Positions 8,220 through 10,058 of a stretch of 10,058 bases of DNA are shown here, piece by piece (the stretch's first letter is position 1; every line of letters begins with the position of its first letter). The position numbers and the translations under genes are program-made. Under the pieces are notes generated by a model, which was not told the DNA's origin, searched no databases, and saw only the letters and a program-made list of their open reading frames with translations. This DNA comes from Lentisphaeria bacterium UBA1829 (GTDB taxonomy: Bacteria > Verrucomicrobiota > Lentisphaeria > Victivallales > UBA1829): positions 6,375 through 16,432 of the forward strand of contig DDJH01000073.1 in assembly GCA_002338895.1 (NCBI GenBank), read 5' to 3'.

Positions 8220-8612
8220 TCAGCAAAGAAGAGTTCGGTTCCATAAGAACAGAACGGATCGGTCCGGCAGGTATTCCTCTTCGACGGCGGAGGCGTCCTC
8301 CCCCTCCGCATCGTTCGATTTCGGAAGAAACCGGATGAACCAGACCGGTATGCCGGTTCCCTTCGGCTCCTTCAGCTGTTTCTCCTGCATGGAGAGCCGT
8401 TTCCCGTCCCGTTCCTTGTAATAAAACGTTCCGGCATCTCCGTGATGGTGGTGGCAGAGCGTACAGCTCCGTGCCGAGACTCCCGGCGCATCCATCCCGT
8501 GTGGAGCTGCGTGCGGTGGGGAAAACAGACAGCAGAGAAGCGGAAGACACAGCAGAACGACCGCCAGAAAAGCGGGAAATTTTTTTCTGTTGTTCATCCG
8601 GGGCCGAAGCAT
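8220..8612 (-). CDS. Small secreted Cys/His-motif protein leading the efflux operon
   Basis: I do not recognise a family. The 130-residue protein has a positively charged start (RPRMNNRKK), a strongly hydrophobic segment (residues 12-30, FPAFLAVVLLCLPLLCCLF) and a plausible signal-peptidase site after HAA (residue 36), so it is probably periplasmic; the cysteines at 27-28 do not fit a good lipobox. The mature part opens with SARSCTLCHHHHGD: C50, C53 and four His at 54-57. CTLCH satisfies the CXXCH haem c pattern, but a Cys/His metal site is at least as likely given the four histidines and the pump downstream. A basic stretch (66-84) and an acidic stretch (about 101-113) follow, and the last residue is Cys. 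The ATG at 8612 is chosen because AAAAGGA lies 8 bases upstream; the in-frame ATG at 8597 has no such site. It is first in the operon, behind its own promoter. Function is inferred from context only. Confidence 0.7.
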   Translation of the reverse strand: MLRPRMNNRKKFPAFLAVVLLCLPLLCCLFSPPHAAPHGMDAPGVSARSCTLCHHHHGDAGTFYYKERDGKRLSMQEKQLKEPKGTGIPVWFIRFLPKSNDAEGEDASAVEEEYLPDRSVLFLWNRTLLC

Positions 8613-8620
8613 GGAAAATT

Positions 8621-8627
8621 TCCTTTT
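8621..8627 (-). promoter_or_regulatory. Shine-Dalgarno site for the small Cys/His protein
   Basis: On the minus strand AAAAGGA ends 8 bases before the ATG at 8612. The alternative ATG at 8597 is preceded by GCTTCGGCCCCGG, with no comparable site, so 8612 is preferred. Confidence 0.55.
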
Positions 8628-8649
8628 TTTTCGATTCTTCCGTCTGGAA

Positions 8650-8677
8650 AATATAATAGTTTTTTTCATTTTTACAA
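8650..8677 (-). promoter_or_regulatory. Candidate sigma-70-type promoter of the metal-efflux operon
   Basis: On the minus strand TTGTAA (8677-8672, 4 of 6 match to TTGACA) and TATATT (8655-8650, 5 of 6 match to TATAAT) are 16 bases apart. The spacer is AT-rich, in contrast to the GC-rich genes around it. It lies between the terminator of the upstream gene and the start at 8612, the only gap large enough for an operon promoter, giving a leader of about 30 bases. An alternative -10, TATTAT, overlaps it with a shorter spacer. Confidence 0.6.
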
Positions 8678-8688
8678 ATGGCGGTGGC

Positions 8689-8741
8689 AAAAAAGAGGAG
8701 GAGATCGGAAAGAGCTTTCATCCCTTTCCGACCTCCTCTTC
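8689..8741 (-). terminator. Strong intrinsic terminator of the 8772-10058 gene
   Basis: In minus-strand RNA the arms at 8738-8724 and 8712-8698 form a 15-bp stem with one G-U pair and an 11-base loop. CUC (8697-8695) and a run of six U (8694-8689) follow. The stem begins 33 bases after the stop codon at 8772. It should isolate the upstream gene from the efflux operon, so the latter needs its own promoter. The plus strand lacks the downstream T-run, so this is directional. Confidence 0.88.
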
Positions 8742-8771
8742 CGGAGGGGGGATCTGTGCGGTGGGGGCGCT

Positions 8772-10058
8772 TCAGCGGTATTGAACACGGATCCGGTTTT
8801 TCCCCGTTCTCAGCGGAATCCGGACGAGTCCGTCTTTGGAATCCGGCGTCTGCACTTTGCCGTTGACGAGCAGTTGTGCAATGCCGTTCCCGGATTCGAG
8901 GATCAGAGAACTTTCCGCAAGGGCGTCCGTTTCAATATGAAGCGTTTTTCCCGCAGGGTCATAGACGGCGTCATGAAGGTTCAGCAGACGCGCTTCGGCG
9001 ATCCTCGGAGCGGAATGAATTTCCGCAAGAACGGAATTGACATAGGCGGGAAGCGTGATGCCGGGCCAGTCGCGCCCCATACTCGTGAGGGAGGGGGAGT
9101 CGCCCAGAATCGCCGTCAGAAGTTCCCGAAGCTCTTTCGGAGACGCGCCCCCGGTCCGGGCGAGGATGTCGAGCAGAGATCCCTTCCACGCGGACGGCTG
9201 CTTCCGGATGTTCTCCCGGACCGCTTTCAGATACGGAGCAGAAACGCCCGGCGCATAGCGGTTGTACAGTTCGATCAGCTCTTCCGGAGTCCCCTGCGAC
9301 ATGTCGTACAGATCAATCTCCTTCGGCGCGACTCCTCTGGTCCGATAGACCGCTCCATCTTCCTTGAAGCCGACGCAGTAGGCAAGGTTGTTCGGGTAGG
9401 CGTTCAGACGATGGGTTTTCGTAAACTCCAGAAACGAAAGGCGGGCCAGCGTGGGGACCATGCGCCGGGCTGCGCGGTAGAGCGCCTGCCGATGTGTCGT
9501 TTCATCGCCCGCGATTTCCGCAAGTCTGGCCAGTTTCAGCATTCCCGCGTATTCACAATTGAGCATGTCGATCATCGCTCCGCCGCCCGATTCGCGGCAG
9601 TGGCAGGAGAGGTATCCCCAGTCGTCGCTGACCAGAAGAAGACGGGCCGCCTGTTTCAGAAAATTCCAGTTCGAACACACAAACTCCTTCTGTCCGAAGC
9701 GATCCGCCAGCTGCTGCGCCATGCTGAGAATCAGAAAAGCCGTTTCGTTCTGGTCTCCGTAATCCAGCACCGTCCCGGTCCCTTCCGCATAGCGCGTGGA
9801 CTGACGGTAAAAACTGCTGAAGTAGATCGGATAACGGATGCCGCTGAACGGCTCTTCCCTCCAGCGGGTCGCCGCTTTATGACGAAAGCGCTCCACCGGT
9901 TCAAAATAGCGGAGACGGAGCCGGTTCAGAAATGCGCCGCGGTTTTCATCCGTCAGCTGGAACGGCGCCAGAAGAAGCTGGTTGAGTCCCATGACCCATG
10001 CGTGAAAGGAGAGGTTCGCACATTCCGGATAGTTTTTGCCCAGAGGGTACGGCGGGGT
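8772..10058 (-). CDS. Unrecognised mostly helical protein, possibly carbohydrate-active, 5'-truncated
   Basis: I cannot name a family. The frame is open to the last base of the window, so the ATG at 9992 is internal and 428 residues are visible (numbered from base 10058). Up to about residue 350 it looks mainly alpha-helical with amphipathic repeats, and Trp/Asp/Tyr-rich turns such as LDYGDQNETAF (98-108) and DDWGYLSCHCRESGGG (145-160) sit between helices. This resembles alpha/alpha-toroid glycoside hydrolases and polysaccharide lyases. The last 75 or so residues look beta-rich (LLVNGKVQTPDSKDGLVRIP, then LRTGKNRIRVQYR), like the small sandwich domain that often ends such enzymes. No signal peptide can be judged because the N-terminus is missing. 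A carbohydrate role also fits the glycoside hydrolase-pseudopilin pair at the other end of the window, but this remains inference. It ends 33 bases before a strong terminator. Confidence 0.75.
   Translation of the reverse strand, partial: TPPYPLGKNYPECANLSFHAWVMGLNQLLLAPFQLTDENRGAFLNRLRLRYFEPVERFRHKAATRWREEPFSGIRYPIYFSSFYRQSTRYAEGTGTVLDYGDQNETAFLILSMAQQLADRFGQKEFVCSNWNFLKQAARLLLVSDDWGYLSCHCRESGGGAMIDMLNCEYAGMLKLARLAEIAGDETTHRQALYRAARRMVPTLARLSFLEFTKTHRLNAYPNNLAYCVGFKEDGAVYRTRGVAPKEIDLYDMSQGTPEELIELYNRYAPGVSAPYLKAVRENIRKQPSAWKGSLLDILARTGGASPKELRELLTAILGDSPSLTSMGRDWPGITLPAYVNSVLAEIHSAPRIAEARLLNLHDAVYDPAGKTLHIETDALAESSLILESGNGIAQLLVNGKVQTPDSKDGLVRIPLRTGKNRIRVQYR

Noticed and set aside
7696..8421. 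Plus-strand open frames of 180-240 residues antisense to czcB and the small Cys/His gene
   Set aside because: They are rich in Ser, Arg, Phe and Pro, without a signal or domain pattern. The minus-strand genes have ribosome sites, signal peptides and family motifs.
9990..9992. ATG (minus strand) at 9992 as start of the helical protein
   Set aside because: The frame continues upstream through 22 further codons to the window edge without a stop, and there is no ribosome site before this ATG.

Overview
The window most resembles a chromosomal piece of a Lentisphaerota bacterium (Victivallis-like). This rests mainly on the pseudopilin at 2673-3482, which combines an FTLIELLV...[10 protein letters not shown]-terminus, a CSSNLRQ segment and a C-terminal H-X9-DG motif. 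Such proteins are numerous in Lentisphaerota and related PVC genomes and often sit beside carbohydrate-active enzymes. The assignment is inference from protein style; no rRNA or other phylogenetic marker is present.

Layout: (1) 1-2647, plus strand: the 3' part of a large clan GH-A type glycoside hydrolase whose 5' end lies outside the window. (2) 2673-3482, plus strand: the pseudopilin, 25 bases after the hydrolase and probably in the same operon. (3) 3483-3690: a convergent intergenic region with two inverted repeats and no gene. (4) 8612-3691, minus strand: a three-gene metal-efflux operon read as small secreted Cys/His protein, then CzcB-like periplasmic adaptor, then CzcA-like RND pump. 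It has its own candidate promoter (8650-8677), and a 96-base leader before czcB carries two abutting GC-rich hairpins. (5) 8689-8741: a strong intrinsic terminator for the next minus-strand gene. (6) 8772-10058, minus strand: the 3' part of an unrecognised, mostly helical protein, possibly another carbohydrate-active enzyme, whose 5' end lies outside the window.

How the parts fit: the flanking genes look like polysaccharide degradation with a pseudopilin partner, while the middle is a heavy-metal export cassette. CzcA would be the proton-driven inner-membrane pump and CzcB the periplasmic adaptor. No outer-membrane factor (CzcC/CusC/TolC type) and no metal-responsive regulator is visible, and the terminator upstream closes the operon, so both would have to be supplied from elsewhere. 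The least explained element is the 130-residue leading protein with a CTLCHHHH motif, which may be a periplasmic metal-binding accessory. Both edge genes are open to the window boundary: the apparent starts at 62 (GTG) and 9992 (ATG) are internal codons.
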